From Halovulum dunhuangense (GTDB taxonomy: Bacteria > Pseudomonadota > Alphaproteobacteria > Rhodobacterales > Rhodobacteraceae): a DNA stretch of 64,000 bases. The notes below the pieces were generated by a model. It ran no database searches. It had not been told where the DNA came from and saw only the letters and a list, made by a program, of their open reading frames with translations. A program made the translations under genes and the position numbers. Below, in pieces: positions 50,584 through 59,198 of this stretch; the first letter of the stretch is position 1; the number at the start of each line of letters is the position of its first letter. Location: NCBI RefSeq assembly GCF_013093415.1, contig NZ_JABFBC010000001.1, positions 2,134,516-2,198,515 on the forward strand. The letters run 5' to 3'.

Positions 50584-51350
50584 TGGAGCCGCGCGAGACC
50601 ATCATAGAAGTGCGCGGGCTGGTGAACCGCTTCGGCGATCATGTCGTGCATGACGGGCTCGATCTGGACGTCCATCGCGGCGAGGTGCTGGGCGTGGTCG
50701 GCGGTTCGGGCACCGGCAAGTCGGTGCTGCTGCGCTCGATCGTGGGGCTGATCCGTCCCGCCGCCGGGACCGTGCGCGCCTTCGGGCAGGACGTGACCGC
50801 AGGGCGGCAGAAGGGTGCGGCGGTGCAGACCCGCTGGGGCGTGATGTTCCAGGACGGTGCGCTCTTCTCGTCGCTGACCGTGCGCCAGAACGTCGAGGCG
50901 CCGATGCGCGAGTTGATGGACCTGCCCGCCGACCTGCGCCGGGGGCTGGCGGATCTCAAGATCTCGATGGTGGGGCTCAAGCCTGTCGCCCGGGACAACT
51001 ACCCGTCCGAACTTTCGGGCGGCATGCGCAAGCGCGCGGGCCTTGCACGCGCGCTCGCGCTCGATCCCGAGATCGTTTTCCTCGACGAACCGACCGCCGG
51101 GCTCGACCCGATCGGCGCCTCGGAATTCGACGAGCTGATCCGCCGGCTTCAGCAGGCGATGGGGCTGACGGTGTTCATGGTGACCCATGACCTGGACAGC
51201 CTGCACGCGATCTGCGACCGCATCGCGGTGCTGGCGGAACGCAAGGTCCTTGTCACCGGCACCATGCGCGAGATGCTCGAGGTGGACCACCCCTGGGTCC
51301 ACGAGTATTTTCACGGACCGCGCGCGCGCGCGGCCCAAGCCTCGGCCTGA
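50583..51350 (+). CDS. mlaF: Mla-type ABC ATPase
   Basis: ATP-binding subunit of 255 aa. Walker A is GGSGTGKSV (residues 41-49), signature LSGGMRKRAGLARAL and Walker B IVFLDEPTAGLDPIGA; MRKRAGLARAL is the hallmark of the MlaF branch. The C-terminal tail WVHEYFHGPRARAAQ resembles the extension through which MlaF dimers lock. It shares a base with the mlaE stop and precedes mlaD by 11 bases. Confidence 0.93.
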   Translation: MEPRETIIEVRGLVNRFGDHVVHDGLDLDVHRGEVLGVVGGSGTGKSVLLRSIVGLIRPAAGTVRAFGQDVTAGRQKGAAVQTRWGVMFQDGALFSSLTVRQNVEAPMRELMDLPADLRRGLADLKISMVGLKPVARDNYPSELSGGMRKRAGLARALALDPEIVFLDEPTAGLDPIGASEFDELIRRLQQAMGLTVFMVTHDLDSLHAICDRIAVLAERKVLVTGTMREMLEVDHPWVHEYFHGPRARAAQASA

Positions 51351-51361
51351 AGGATACCCTG

Positions 51362-53098
51362 ATGGAAACACGCGCCAACTTCGTTCTGATCGGCCTGTTC
51401 ACGATCCTCGGGATCCTGGGCGCGCTGGGGTTCTTCGTCTGGCTGGCCAAGGTGCAGGTGGACCGTCAATACGCCTATTACGACATTCTCTTCCAGGACG
51501 TCTCGGGGCTGGGGCGTGCGGGCGACGTGCGCTACAACGGGCTGCCGGTGGGCCAGGTCGTCGATCTTGCGCTTGCCGCGAACGACCCCGACCGCGTGCG
51601 CGTCCGCATCGAGGTGGACGCCGACACACCCATCCGCACCGACACCATCGCCCAGCTTGCGGCCCAGGGCGTGACCGGCGTCGCCTATGTCAGCCTGTCG
51701 GGCGGCACGCCCGAGGCGCCGCTCCTGCGCGACACCACTGGCGGCATTCCCCTGATCGAGGCGGAGCGTTCGGCGTTGCAGGCCATCACCGAGGACGCGC
51801 CGAACCTGGTTGCCGAGTTGCGCAGCCTGCTCGAGAACCTGGAGACGCTGACCGGTGACGAGAACCGCGCCCGGGTCGGCAACATCCTGTCCAATGTCGA
51901 GCGGGCCTCGGGCGCCTTCGACACCGCGCTCGAGAATTTCTCCGAGATATCCGAGACGGTGTCCGCAGCGACCGAACAGATCTCGCTGTTCACCGACCGG
52001 CTGGAAAGCATCGGCGCGGCGGTCGAGACGACGCTCGGCAATGCGGACGTGACGCTGCGGGCCACCACGCGCACCCTCGAGGGGGCAGAGACGACGCTCA
52101 CGGCGGCGACCGACACGCTGGGCAGCGTGCGCGATACCTTCGACAGCGCGAATGTCATCGTCTCGGAACAGGTGCCCGACCTGGTGGCCGAGGCGCGGGC
52201 GACGCTGAACGGGCTGGACGAAAGCATCACCGCCCTGCGCGCCGAGGCCGCCTCGACGCTATCGGGCTTCGGCGCGACGGCAACGGCCGCCAATGCCCGC
52301 CTGGCAGAGCTGGAGCGCACCATCGCAGGCGTGGACAGCCTGATGGCCGATGCCCGCAGCGCGGTGACGACCTTCGAGACGACGGCCCGCAACGTCGACA
52401 CGCTGGTGACGGGCGAAGGCACGCAGTTGGTCCGTCGGGCCGGCGACACGCTGGCCCGGCTGGATGCGCCCATTGCCGCGCTGGAACGCATCGCGCAGGA
52501 AGATGTCCCGGCGGTGATGGCCGATATCCGTGGCGCCGTGGCCACGGCGAACGACACCATCACGACGCTTGGCGCGGACGTCTCGCAACTGTCCCGGCGG
52601 GTGGGCCCGCTGACCGATGACGCCGCCGCCGCCATCGCGGCCGCGACCCGAACCTTCAGCGATGCAAGCGACACGCTTTCCCGGCTCGAGTCGACGATGG
52701 ACGGGGTGGACGCGACGCTGGCCACCGCCGACAGCGCCTTCGCCACCGCCGACCGGATCCTGACCGAAGAGGCCGCCCCGACCGCTGAAAGCCTGCGCCG
52801 ATCGCTTGCGGCCTTCGACGGCGCGATGGCCGACATCAGCGCCGACCTGCCCGCGATCACCGCCGAGTTGCGCGCGATGCTGGAGCGGGCCTCGGGCATG
52901 ATCACCAGCGTCGAGGGCGCGGTGGCCACGGCCTCGCCCGCGCTGCAGGAATTCGCGCGCGCGGGCCTGCCGCAATACGCGCTGCTGGCCCGCGAGGCGC
53001 GCGAGCTGGTGACCATCCTGGAGCGGCTGTCGATCCGCTTCGAACGCGATCCGACGCGGTTCCTGTTCGGGAACAATCCTCCGGAACTAAGGAGATGA
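51362..53098 (+). CDS. mlaD: MCE-domain lipid-binding protein
   Basis: MCE-family protein of 578 aa: an N-terminal membrane anchor (about residues 7-29), one MCE domain (about 38-118; FQDVSGLGRAGDVRYNGLPVG and the turn SLSGGTPEAP), then about 400 residues of long helices with repeating Ala/Thr-rich heptad-like segments. It is far longer than E. coli MlaD (about 180 aa) and closer to PqiB/YebT-like or plant/actinobacterial forms that bridge the periplasm. It would form a hexameric lipid channel between MlaEF and the outer membrane. Confidence 0.92.
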   Translation: METRANFVLIGLFTILGILGALGFFVWLAKVQVDRQYAYYDILFQDVSGLGRAGDVRYNGLPVGQVVDLALAANDPDRVRVRIEVDADTPIRTDTIAQLAAQGVTGVAYVSLSGGTPEAPLLRDTTGGIPLIEAERSALQAITEDAPNLVAELRSLLENLETLTGDENRARVGNILSNVERASGAFDTALENFSEISETVSAATEQISLFTDRLESIGAAVETTLGNADVTLRATTRTLEGAETTLTAATDTLGSVRDTFDSANVIVSEQVPDLVAEARATLNGLDESITALRAEAASTLSGFGATATAANARLAELERTIAGVDSLMADARSAVTTFETTARNVDTLVTGEGTQLVRRAGDTLARLDAPIAALERIAQEDVPAVMADIRGAVATANDTITTLGADVSQLSRRVGPLTDDAAAAIAAATRTFSDASDTLSRLESTMDGVDATLATADSAFATADRILTEEAAPTAESLRRSLAAFDGAMADISADLPAITAELRAMLERASGMITSVEGAVATASPALQEFARAGLPQYALLAREARELVTILERLSIRFERDPTRFLFGNNPPELRR

Positions 53099-53100
53099 CG

Positions 53101-53724
53101 ATGCCCCTGCCCCTTCCCCTGCGCGCGGCGACGATCGGCACGGCCATGCTGGCCCTTGGCGGCTGCACGGCGCTGGACAGCTTCACCGCCTCGACACGGC
53201 CGCTCGACACCTATGAACTCACCCCGGCCACGACCGATGCCCCCGGGCGCGGACTGGGACCCAACGTCTATGTCGAGGAACCGGCGGGCAGCGGCGCCAT
53301 CGCCACCGACCGCATCGCGGTCAAGCCCGACGCGCTGCAGGTGCGCTACCTGCCCGACGGCCGCTGGGCGGACCCAGCGACAGAGCATGTGCAACTGCTC
53401 CTCGTGCGCTCCCTGGCGGCGACGGGCCGTTTCGGCGTGGTCACGGGCCAGACCGGGGGACCGATCCCCGACTGGGTGCTGGTCTCGGACCTGCAGGACT
53501 TCCACGCCCGTCTCGGACCCGAGGGCGAAGGCGCCTCCGCCACAGTGACGCTGCGCCTGTCGGCGATCCGCGACGCCGACCGGCAGGCGGTGGCAAGCCG
53601 GGTCTTCACCCGAACCGCCACCGCAGCCTCCACGGCCACGAACGACCTGGTCGCATCCTTCGACGCAGCGCTGGGCGCGGTCCTGTCCGACGCGGCCGCT
53701 TGGGCCGTCACGACGATGCGCTAG
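53101..53724 (+). CDS. MCE-associated auxiliary lipoprotein (PqiC-like)
   Basis: Outer-membrane lipoprotein of 207 aa in the ABC-type transport auxiliary lipoprotein family. The lipobox is LGGC near residues 18-21 (MLALGGCTALDSF). The mature part has YELTPATTD, then RIAVKPDALQVRYLPDGRWA, and ends in a domain with helices; these resemble PqiC/YmbA. The start at 53101 is chosen because AGGAG sits 6 bases before it, while the earlier ATG at 53095 abuts that site. It probably receives lipid from or anchors the MCE tunnel. Confidence 0.87.
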   Translation: MPLPLPLRAATIGTAMLALGGCTALDSFTASTRPLDTYELTPATTDAPGRGLGPNVYVEEPAGSGAIATDRIAVKPDALQVRYLPDGRWADPATEHVQLLLVRSLAATGRFGVVTGQTGGPIPDWVLVSDLQDFHARLGPEGEGASATVTLRLSAIRDADRQAVASRVFTRTATAASTATNDLVASFDAALGAVLSDAAAWAVTTMR

Positions 53725-53770
53725 CCGGCGTGACAGCGCCCGAGAACTGCGCTAAGCCCACACCCAGCGC

Positions 53771-53847
53771 GGCCCCTTAGCTCAACGGGATAGAGCAGCT
53801 GACTTCTAATCAGCAGGTTGAGGGTTCGAGTCCTTCAGGGGTCGCCA
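53771..53847 (+). tRNA. tRNA-Arg (anticodon TCT)
   Basis: Full cloverleaf of 77 bases with encoded CCA. The acceptor stem pairs GGCCCCT with AGGGGTC (one G-U pair). The D arm has GCTC and GAGC. The anticodon arm is GCTGA-CTTCTAA-TCAGC giving TCT. The T arm is GAGGG-TTCGAGT-CCTTC. tRNA-Arg genes are frequent integration sites, and a small patch with toxin-antitoxin genes follows. Confidence 0.97.
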
Positions 53848-54183
53848 TCCCATAGGAAAACCATGGGGTATCAGGTGATTACACATCGCGCCCCCGCGAG
53901 TTTCCAGAACGGTTTCCCGAGTTCCGGCCTTGTTCCGTTCCCGTGATGGCCTTCATCCGTTCCGCCCCGCGTCCGTGATGCTCGATCGCCAAAGGCGACT
54001 CGTGCCCCAGCCAACCGCGCTCTGACACCCTCGGCGATGCGACGGGGCAGCGGGACCGTCTGCTTGCCTGGACGACCCCGCCCCAGGTCTTGAGGCCTGG
54101 GGTGACGCGGGACATCCTGCGATGCCCGCGCCATCCCGGCCAGCTTTGCATCGGGCGCCCTTCCTGGGGCGCCCGACATGGCG
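53848..54183. other. Gene-free region after tRNA-Arg
   Basis: About 335 bases with no supportable gene; two overlapping minus-strand frames (53871-54187) have no recognisable sequence. There is a short hairpin CCCAT/ATGGG just after the tRNA and a CCCCAGG/CCTGGGG hairpin at 54081-54102. I found no integrase and no obvious copy of the tRNA 3' end. Confidence 0.5.
54151..54176 (-). terminator. Terminator-like hairpin after the Gly-rich protein gene
   Basis: Perfect 10-bp stem, arms TCGGGCGCCC and GGGCGCCCGA, loop of 6, starting 7 bases beyond the stop codon. There is no strong T tract. Confidence 0.55.
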
Positions 54184-55458
54184 TCACTCCACGACCGTGC
54201 CGGGCAGGAGTTCGGTGTAGATCTGCGTGTGCGCGAGTTCGATCACCTCCAGCGCATCGTCGGCCGCTGCCGCAAACAGCGCCGCGTAGTCCGTGGCGTC
54301 GGGAAGCGCGCCGTTCACAGACTCGTCGGCGAGATACGCGTTGATATCGAGCGTCGCGGTTACCGGAAGCGCGCCGTCGATCGACACCCAGTAGGTGTAA
54401 TCGGTCGGATAGTCCCTGGAATATTCGAACGTCGAGTAGTCGTAGTAGACGCCTGCCTCGACGACACCCGAGATGACGTTCTCGTTCACGAGGTAGTCCA
54501 GGGTGATGTCCCCGGTCTTGTCGGCCACACCCGCCAGAAGCGATGCCGCCATGTCAAGCGTGGCAAGGCCCAGGGCATCCAGAACTGTCTCGGTCGCGGT
54601 CGTGGTGTCTGTCGCAAGCCCGGCCGCGAGATCGATATAAAGCGCAAGGTTCTCCAGCGGGGAGTCGATCGTGTACCACGTCCCGTCGATGCTGTAGACG
54701 ATCCGCCCCGACAGATCGAGAGCGACCTCGTCTGCGGTCTCAAGCTTGCTCAGCGCCTCTTCCAGCGCGTGATCCGTCACGCTCGACGGTGCGCGCGCCA
54801 CGGACGATCGACCGAAATCCACCGCGATCGCGGTCACGCCTTCGGGAAGTTCCCCGAGTTCGGTGGCGATGTAGGTTCCGCAATCAGCGTCAAGGCAGAC
54901 GTAGTACTCGGTGATCTCCTCGCCGGTTTCCGGATCGACGCTGGTGCCGGCGACGATGGGTTCACCGGTTGCGGGATCGCGAAGAAGCATCACGAGATCG
55001 CCGTATATGTCACCCTTGGTCGTACCGGACGACGGGTTGCCGCTGCCAGCCCCCGCATGCGGGTTCAGTTCCGGATTGCCACCGGCCCATCCCGGGCGGA
55101 CGCTGTCCTCGTCGGCCTCGGCGGTCGGAGCGGCGGCGGGACGTTCGCCTTGCCCGCCGGCACCAGCCCCACCTCCGGTATCAGTCTGCCCGCCGGTACC
55201 GGCCTGCCCTGCGGTGCCGCCCTGGTTGGAAATGCCGCCGCCACTGCTGCTTCCTCCTGAGCCGGCGTCCGAGTTTCCGCCCCCACCGCCCCCACCGGAG
55301 CCCGAGTCGGACCCGCCGCCGCCACCACCGGACGACTCCGAGCCGCCGCCCTGGCCCTGTGCATGCATGATGTTGCCGCCTGCAAGGAACAGCGCACCCG
55401 CTGCAACACCCACAAGCATCGCGACCTTCGCCGACCGGATGATCAGATATCTTGCCAC
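54184..55458 (-). CDS. Exported Gly/Ser-rich protein of unknown function
   Basis: A 424-aa protein with no family I recognise. The N-terminus (start GTG, VARYLIIRSAKVAMLVGVAA) looks like a signal peptide cleaved near MHAQ. Then comes a low-complexity Gly/Ser/Asp region at about residues 37-110, a Pro/Gly linker, and an acidic, Thr/Tyr-rich C-terminal domain of about 250 residues (EEITEYYVCLDADCGTYIAT with two Cys; repeated short patterns with YTYWVSIDGALPV). GGGGGA lies 7 bases before the GTG. It could be a surface or adhesin-like protein. A strong hairpin follows it. Composition is unlike the neighbours. Confidence 0.6.
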   Translation of the reverse strand: MARYLIIRSAKVAMLVGVAAGALFLAGGNIMHAQGQGGGSESSGGGGGGSDSGSGGGGGGGNSDAGSGGSSSGGGISNQGGTAGQAGTGGQTDTGGGAGAGGQGERPAAAPTAEADEDSVRPGWAGGNPELNPHAGAGSGNPSSGTTKGDIYGDLVMLLRDPATGEPIVAGTSVDPETGEEITEYYVCLDADCGTYIATELGELPEGVTAIAVDFGRSSVARAPSSVTDHALEEALSKLETADEVALDLSGRIVYSIDGTWYTIDSPLENLALYIDLAAGLATDTTTATETVLDALGLATLDMAASLLAGVADKTGDITLDYLVNENVISGVVEAGVYYDYSTFEYSRDYPTDYTYWVSIDGALPVTATLDINAYLADESVNGALPDATDYAALFAAAADDALEVIELAHTQIYTELLPGTVVE

Positions 55459-55931
55459 CTTGGTATCCCCCGTCTCAGGATTTGACGGAACCGCAACCGG
55501 CTGCCAGCGATGTGGTGGCCGTTCGGCCCACCTCACGCTGTTCGATTTGCCGTCGGGGAACATTGAGGCAGATCAAACATCGCCAGATCCACCCCGAGGG
55601 CCTCGGTTCGATCCGATGCGCCCTGGGCACCACGGCAAGGGTACCGCCGATTTCCGGGCAATGCGCGATCCCGCCAGATGACAGCAACGCGGCGGGACCG
55701 GCGCGCCGGGGGGCCGAATTCTCACCCCCCGCCCACGGCGCCCCGATCACCCCCTGCTCGATGCGGCTTCGCGGTCATCCGGCGCATCTGGTCCGTGTCA
55801 TCCCGACATGCGCGGCGGAAGCGGTCGTCAGGCCACAGGGAACATGGCATTCCGGGAAAGCGGCGAGGACAAGGTTATGTCTTTCATCTGAAAGCCAAGG
55901 GGTATATGTTTCCCTGTGAAAGGATTGCGCC
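55459..55931. other. Control region between Gly-rich gene and toxin-antitoxin operon
   Basis: About 470 bases without a supported gene. The right end is the antitoxin leader with two CTTTC/GAAAG repeats (see separate entry). The left part should contain the promoter of the Gly-rich gene; I see no clear boxes. Confidence 0.5.
55881..55922. promoter_or_regulatory. Operator repeats in front of the toxin-antitoxin operon
   Basis: A perfect dyad CTTTCATCTGAAAG (55881-55894) and, 13 bases on, a related imperfect dyad GTTTCCCTGTGAAAG (55908-55922). Two spaced dyads before an Xre-type antitoxin are typical of autorepressor binding. Confidence 0.6.
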
Positions 55932-56312
55932 ATGACCCAGCCACGCAACATCGCACCACAGCCGGATCGGGGCATCGTCCTGACAAGGGCCGCTCTCAGG
56001 GCAGCCGAGCGGCTGGGGATATCGGGGCGCCAGCTTGCGGAAATCGTCGGCGTCTCGGAGGCGACCATCTCTAGGTGGAGGCGCAACGAGGCCGCGCTTG
56101 AAGTGGACTCGAAGCCGTTCCAGATCGCCGCGCTGTTCGTCCGCGCCTTCCGGTCGCTCGACGCCATCACCGGTGGCGACGAAACCGTTGCCCGCATCTG
56201 GCTGAAGGCGCCCAACACCGCCCTGGCGGCACGCCCGATCGAGCGCATGGTCACGGTTCAAGGACTTGTCGATGTCACGACCTACCTGGACGGCAGACGC
56301 GCTCCGATCTGA
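55932..56312 (+). CDS. Xre/MbcA/ParS-type antitoxin
   Basis: Antitoxin of 126 aa with an N-terminal Xre-like helix-turn-helix (LGISGRQLAEIVGVSEATIS, about residues 28-47) and a C-terminal toxin-binding domain of the MbcA/ParS family (AARIWLKAPNTALAARPIER-like pattern near 86-105 as RIWLKAPNTALAARPIERM). It neutralises the RES toxin next door and represses the operon through its HTH. The toxin gene overlaps its last 41 bases in another frame, a usual arrangement for coupled synthesis. Confidence 0.9.
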   Translation: MTQPRNIAPQPDRGIVLTRAALRAAERLGISGRQLAEIVGVSEATISRWRRNEAALEVDSKPFQIAALFVRAFRSLDAITGGDETVARIWLKAPNTALAARPIERMVTVQGLVDVTTYLDGRRAPI

Positions 56313-57075
56313 GGCGCGGCCCTATGCAGGTTCGGCCTGGCGCCTGGTCGAGGCGCAGCACATGGTCTCGACGATGAAGCTGGTGGATGGCACCGCCGAG
56401 CAATCCGTGCTCGAGGACATTCTCGAGAACACCAAGCCGCCGGTTCCGCAGGAATGTCGCCACCTCGACTACCTGCTCGCCACCCCGTTCCGGTATCGGC
56501 CTTATCCCCTTGGGTCCCGCTTCCGTCGCGCCGGGCTGACGCCCGGGGTCTGGTACGGGGCCGAGCACCCGGAGACGGCGGCGGCCGAGATGGTGTTCTA
56601 CCGCTACCTTTTCCACGCCGAAAGCCCCGAGACGCCGTTCCCGGACGACGCGGCCGAGTACACCGCATTCTCGGCATCGGTCTCGACGCCTGTCGCGGTC
56701 GACGTGACGGCGGGTGCGCTCGCCGAGGACGAGGGGAGTTGGACCCACCTGACGGAGTATGGCCCGTGCCAGGACCTGGCCGATACGGTGCGGGGGATCG
56801 GCGGAGAGGCGATCCGCTACATCTCCGTCCGGGACCCGGAGAGGCGCGCGAACCTGGCCGTCCTTTCCTGTCGCGCCTTCGCCGAAGCCCATCCGGTCGA
56901 GCGTCAGACATGGCGCATCCGCATCGGGGACACCGGTGCGCAGGCCTTGCGGGAACACCCCAGGCTGGGGCTCGACTTCGCTCGGGATGCCTTTTCCCTG
57001 GATCCAAGGCTTGGGGGGATGGTCTGGGAAAGGCGCCCGGCGAAGCGAGAGACATCACGAGGTCCGGCGCCCTGA
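56272..57075 (+). CDS. RES-domain toxin
   Basis: RES-family toxin of 267 aa, predicted to deplete cellular NAD+ by phosphorolysis or hydrolysis. Conserved RES pieces are SAWRLVEAQHMVSTMKLVDG near residues 21-40, RYRPYPLGSRFRRAGLTPGVWYG (about 75-97, containing the active Arg/Tyr), ETAAAEMVFYRY (Glu) and the final Ser region SVRDPERRANLAVLS. Start 56272 (ATG) follows AAGGA and overlaps the antitoxin gene by 41 bases. It forms a type II toxin-antitoxin pair with the preceding Xre/ParS protein. Confidence 0.9.
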   Translation: MSRPTWTADALRSEARPYAGSAWRLVEAQHMVSTMKLVDGTAEQSVLEDILENTKPPVPQECRHLDYLLATPFRYRPYPLGSRFRRAGLTPGVWYGAEHPETAAAEMVFYRYLFHAESPETPFPDDAAEYTAFSASVSTPVAVDVTAGALAEDEGSWTHLTEYGPCQDLADTVRGIGGEAIRYISVRDPERRANLAVLSCRAFAEAHPVERQTWRIRIGDTGAQALREHPRLGLDFARDAFSLDPRLGGMVWERRPAKRETSRGPAP

Positions 57076-57406
57076 CCCAGGCATCGACTGGCAGGCCCGG
57101 GCACGATCGCGGCAAGGTCCGCAACGTGCCAAGGACCGGGGGGCACAATCAGCCCTTCAGCCCGGGCCTGCACGGATATCGCCGGCGCCGAGCGGTCGGG
57201 GGCGCGGGCATCGGATCGACACCGACCGGACCCCGGTCGTGGCCGGGCGGAATTTCCGCGACAGGCAGCGGGGGGATCCAGCGTCGCCGCCAGAGGGCGT
57301 ATCGCGGCACGCGTGCTGGTCTGCCCCGCCAGGCTGCGTTTCTTGATCCGCAGGCGCCGCTGTCCTGCCGCATGCGGCATGGCCCCGGGCAACGCCGCCC
57401 CCGAAG
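57076..57406. other. Gene-free stretch after the toxin gene
   Basis: About 330 bases between convergent genes with no supported gene, repeat or clear terminator. Open frames here are GC-driven continuations of other frames. Confidence 0.5.
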
Positions 57407-58252
57407 TCAGCCCTTCACGGCACCTGCCGTCATGCCGCTTACGATGAAGCGATTGGCCGTGAGGGCAAACAATATGACGGGCGCGATCACCAGCACGGCA
57501 TAGGCGGCGATGATGCCGTACTCGGCCCCCGCCTCGGCCCCGCCCAGAAAGCGGGTGATGCCCACCGTCAGCGGTTGAGCGTTGCTGCCCGCAAGAAACA
57601 GCGCGAAGAGGTATTCGTTCCACGAGATGATGAAGACGAGGATCGCGAGTGCGATGACGCCCGAGCGTACCACCGGCAGCGACACGTTCCAGAACAGGTT
57701 CCAGGGCGTGCAGCCATCCACGATACCCGCTTCCTCCAACTCTCCCGGTACCGTGTCGAAGAAGCCCACCAGCATCCAGGTGGCGAACGGAATATGGATC
57801 GACAGATGCGCCAGCAGCAGGCCGAAGCGCGAGCCCGTCAGGCCAAGATTGACGAAGATCAGGAACATCGGCAGCGCAAGCACGACATAGGGGATGAAGC
57901 GCATCGCAAGCACGCCGTAGGACACCGCAGAGCGTGCCCGCCCCGAGATCTTGGTCAGCCCGTAGGCCAGTGGCACGCAGACCACCAGCGTGATGATGAC
58001 GGCCGCGCCCGAGATGATGAGCGAGTTGGTGAAGAAGAACCAGAAATCCCCCCGCGAGAAGGCCTGCGCGAAATTCTCCAGCGTGAAATCGCGCAGAAGC
58101 AGCAGATCCAGCGGGCTGCGGAACAGCGCGGTGCTGTTGAGGCTGGCCGCAAGCAGCATGACCGGGGGCAGGATGCAGATGATCAGCCACACCGCCAGCA
58201 GGACATGGACGCCCCAGACGGTGGCGCGCTTCTTCAGCCCGGCGGTGATCAT
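57407..58252 (-). CDS. Carbohydrate ABC transporter permease (MalG-like)
   Basis: Inner-membrane permease of 281 aa, six spans, of the CUT1 sugar family. It starts MITAGLKKRATVWGVHVLLA, and the EAA loop is ELEEAGIVDGCTPWNLFWNV. The start at 58252 overlaps the stop of the partner permease by 4 bases; longer open frames upstream are shadows. It is the last gene of the operon kinase-ATPase-binding protein-two permeases. Confidence 0.92.
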   Translation of the reverse strand: MITAGLKKRATVWGVHVLLAVWLIICILPPVMLLAASLNSTALFRSPLDLLLLRDFTLENFAQAFSRGDFWFFFTNSLIISGAAVIITLVVCVPLAYGLTKISGRARSAVSYGVLAMRFIPYVVLALPMFLIFVNLGLTGSRFGLLLAHLSIHIPFATWMLVGFFDTVPGELEEAGIVDGCTPWNLFWNVSLPVVRSGVIALAILVFIISWNEYLFALFLAGSNAQPLTVGITRFLGGAEAGAEYGIIAAYAVLVIAPVILFALTANRFIVSGMTAGAVKG

Positions 58253-59139
58253 GCCTCGTGCCTCCCTGTCTTGCGGTAAAGCGTGATGTAGACCCAGGCG
58301 ACGACCGCCATGATGATGAACATGGTGAATGCGATGGTGTTCGCCATGCCCATGTCCTGGTTGGCGATGCCCCGGTTGTAGGCGAAGATCGACAGAACCG
58401 TGGTCGCCCGCCCCGGTCCGCCCCCGGTAAGTGCCCAGATCATGTCGAACTCCCGGAAGGCCGAGGTGATGATGATGATCGACACGAACAGGATATGCGG
58501 CCGCAGAATGGGCAGGATGATGTACCACAGCGCCTGGAAGGGCCCTGCCCCATCGACGCGCCCCGCCTCGTGCAACTCGTCGGGGATCGTCGTGAGAGCG
58601 GCGTAGAAAACCAGCACCGCCAACGGGATCAGATGCCAGGAATTGGTGATCGTGGCGGCAAGAAGCGCTGTTTCGCGGTCCAGAAGCCAATAGGGCTGCG
58701 GCCCGCCGAACAGGTCGAGGATCGAGTTGATGATCCCGGTGTCCTGTTCCCAGATGAAGAACTTCCAGGCGATGCCGCCCACGATCGGGGTCATGACGAA
58801 GGGGATCAGGAACAGCGCCATCCAGAACGGCCGCAGCCTGACCTGCCGCGCGTTCAGAAGAAAGGCGATCAGGATGCCGAAGCCGACCGACAGCACGAGG
58901 CACCCCAGCGTGAAGATGGCCGTGATGCGCAGCGCGTTGATGTAAAGCGGATCTTCAAAGGCACGTCGGTAGTTTTCGAAACCGACAAAGGTCTTGGCGT
59001 CGAACGCGTAGAGGAACACGTCCTGCAGGCTGTAGCTGAAACCCAGCACCAGCGGTGTGCCCACCACGGCGACCATCAGCGTCAGCCCCGGCAGGATGAA
59101 CCACCAGCCGCGTGTGAACTTGTCGCGCCGTTCTGCCAT
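58249..59139 (-). CDS. Carbohydrate ABC transporter permease (MalF-like)
   Basis: Inner-membrane permease of 296 aa, six spans, CUT1 family. EAA loop: PDELHEAGRVDGAGPFQALW. The N-terminal WWFILPGLTLMVAVVGTPLV and the following SYSLQDVFLYAF are typical of LacF/UgpA-type proteins. It follows the binding-protein gene after a strong stem-loop and overlaps the second permease by 4 bases. Confidence 0.92.
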   Translation of the reverse strand: MAERRDKFTRGWWFILPGLTLMVAVVGTPLVLGFSYSLQDVFLYAFDAKTFVGFENYRRAFEDPLYINALRITAIFTLGCLVLSVGFGILIAFLLNARQVRLRPFWMALFLIPFVMTPIVGGIAWKFFIWEQDTGIINSILDLFGGPQPYWLLDRETALLAATITNSWHLIPLAVLVFYAALTTIPDELHEAGRVDGAGPFQALWYIILPILRPHILFVSIIIITSAFREFDMIWALTGGGPGRATTVLSIFAYNRGIANQDMGMANTIAFTMFIIMAVVAWVYITLYRKTGRHEA

Positions 59140-59163
59140 CGCTCGTGTCCCCCGGATAGGAAT

Positions 59164-59190
59164 GTCCGGGCGGGATCGCCCCGCCCGGAC
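59164..59190. terminator. Intercistronic stem-loop between sugar-binding protein and permease genes
   Basis: Perfect 11-bp stem, arms GTCCGGGCGGG and CCCGCCCGGAC, loop ATCGC. It starts 8 bases after the binding-protein stop, in the 59-base gap. It is the third example in this window of a hairpin directly behind a binding-protein gene. Confidence 0.7.
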
Positions 59191-59198
59191 CGCTCAAG

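Noticed and set aside
53871..54187. Two overlapping minus-strand frames of 102 codons after the tRNA
   Set aside because: No recognisable motifs, and they overlap a terminator-like hairpin; probably non-coding.
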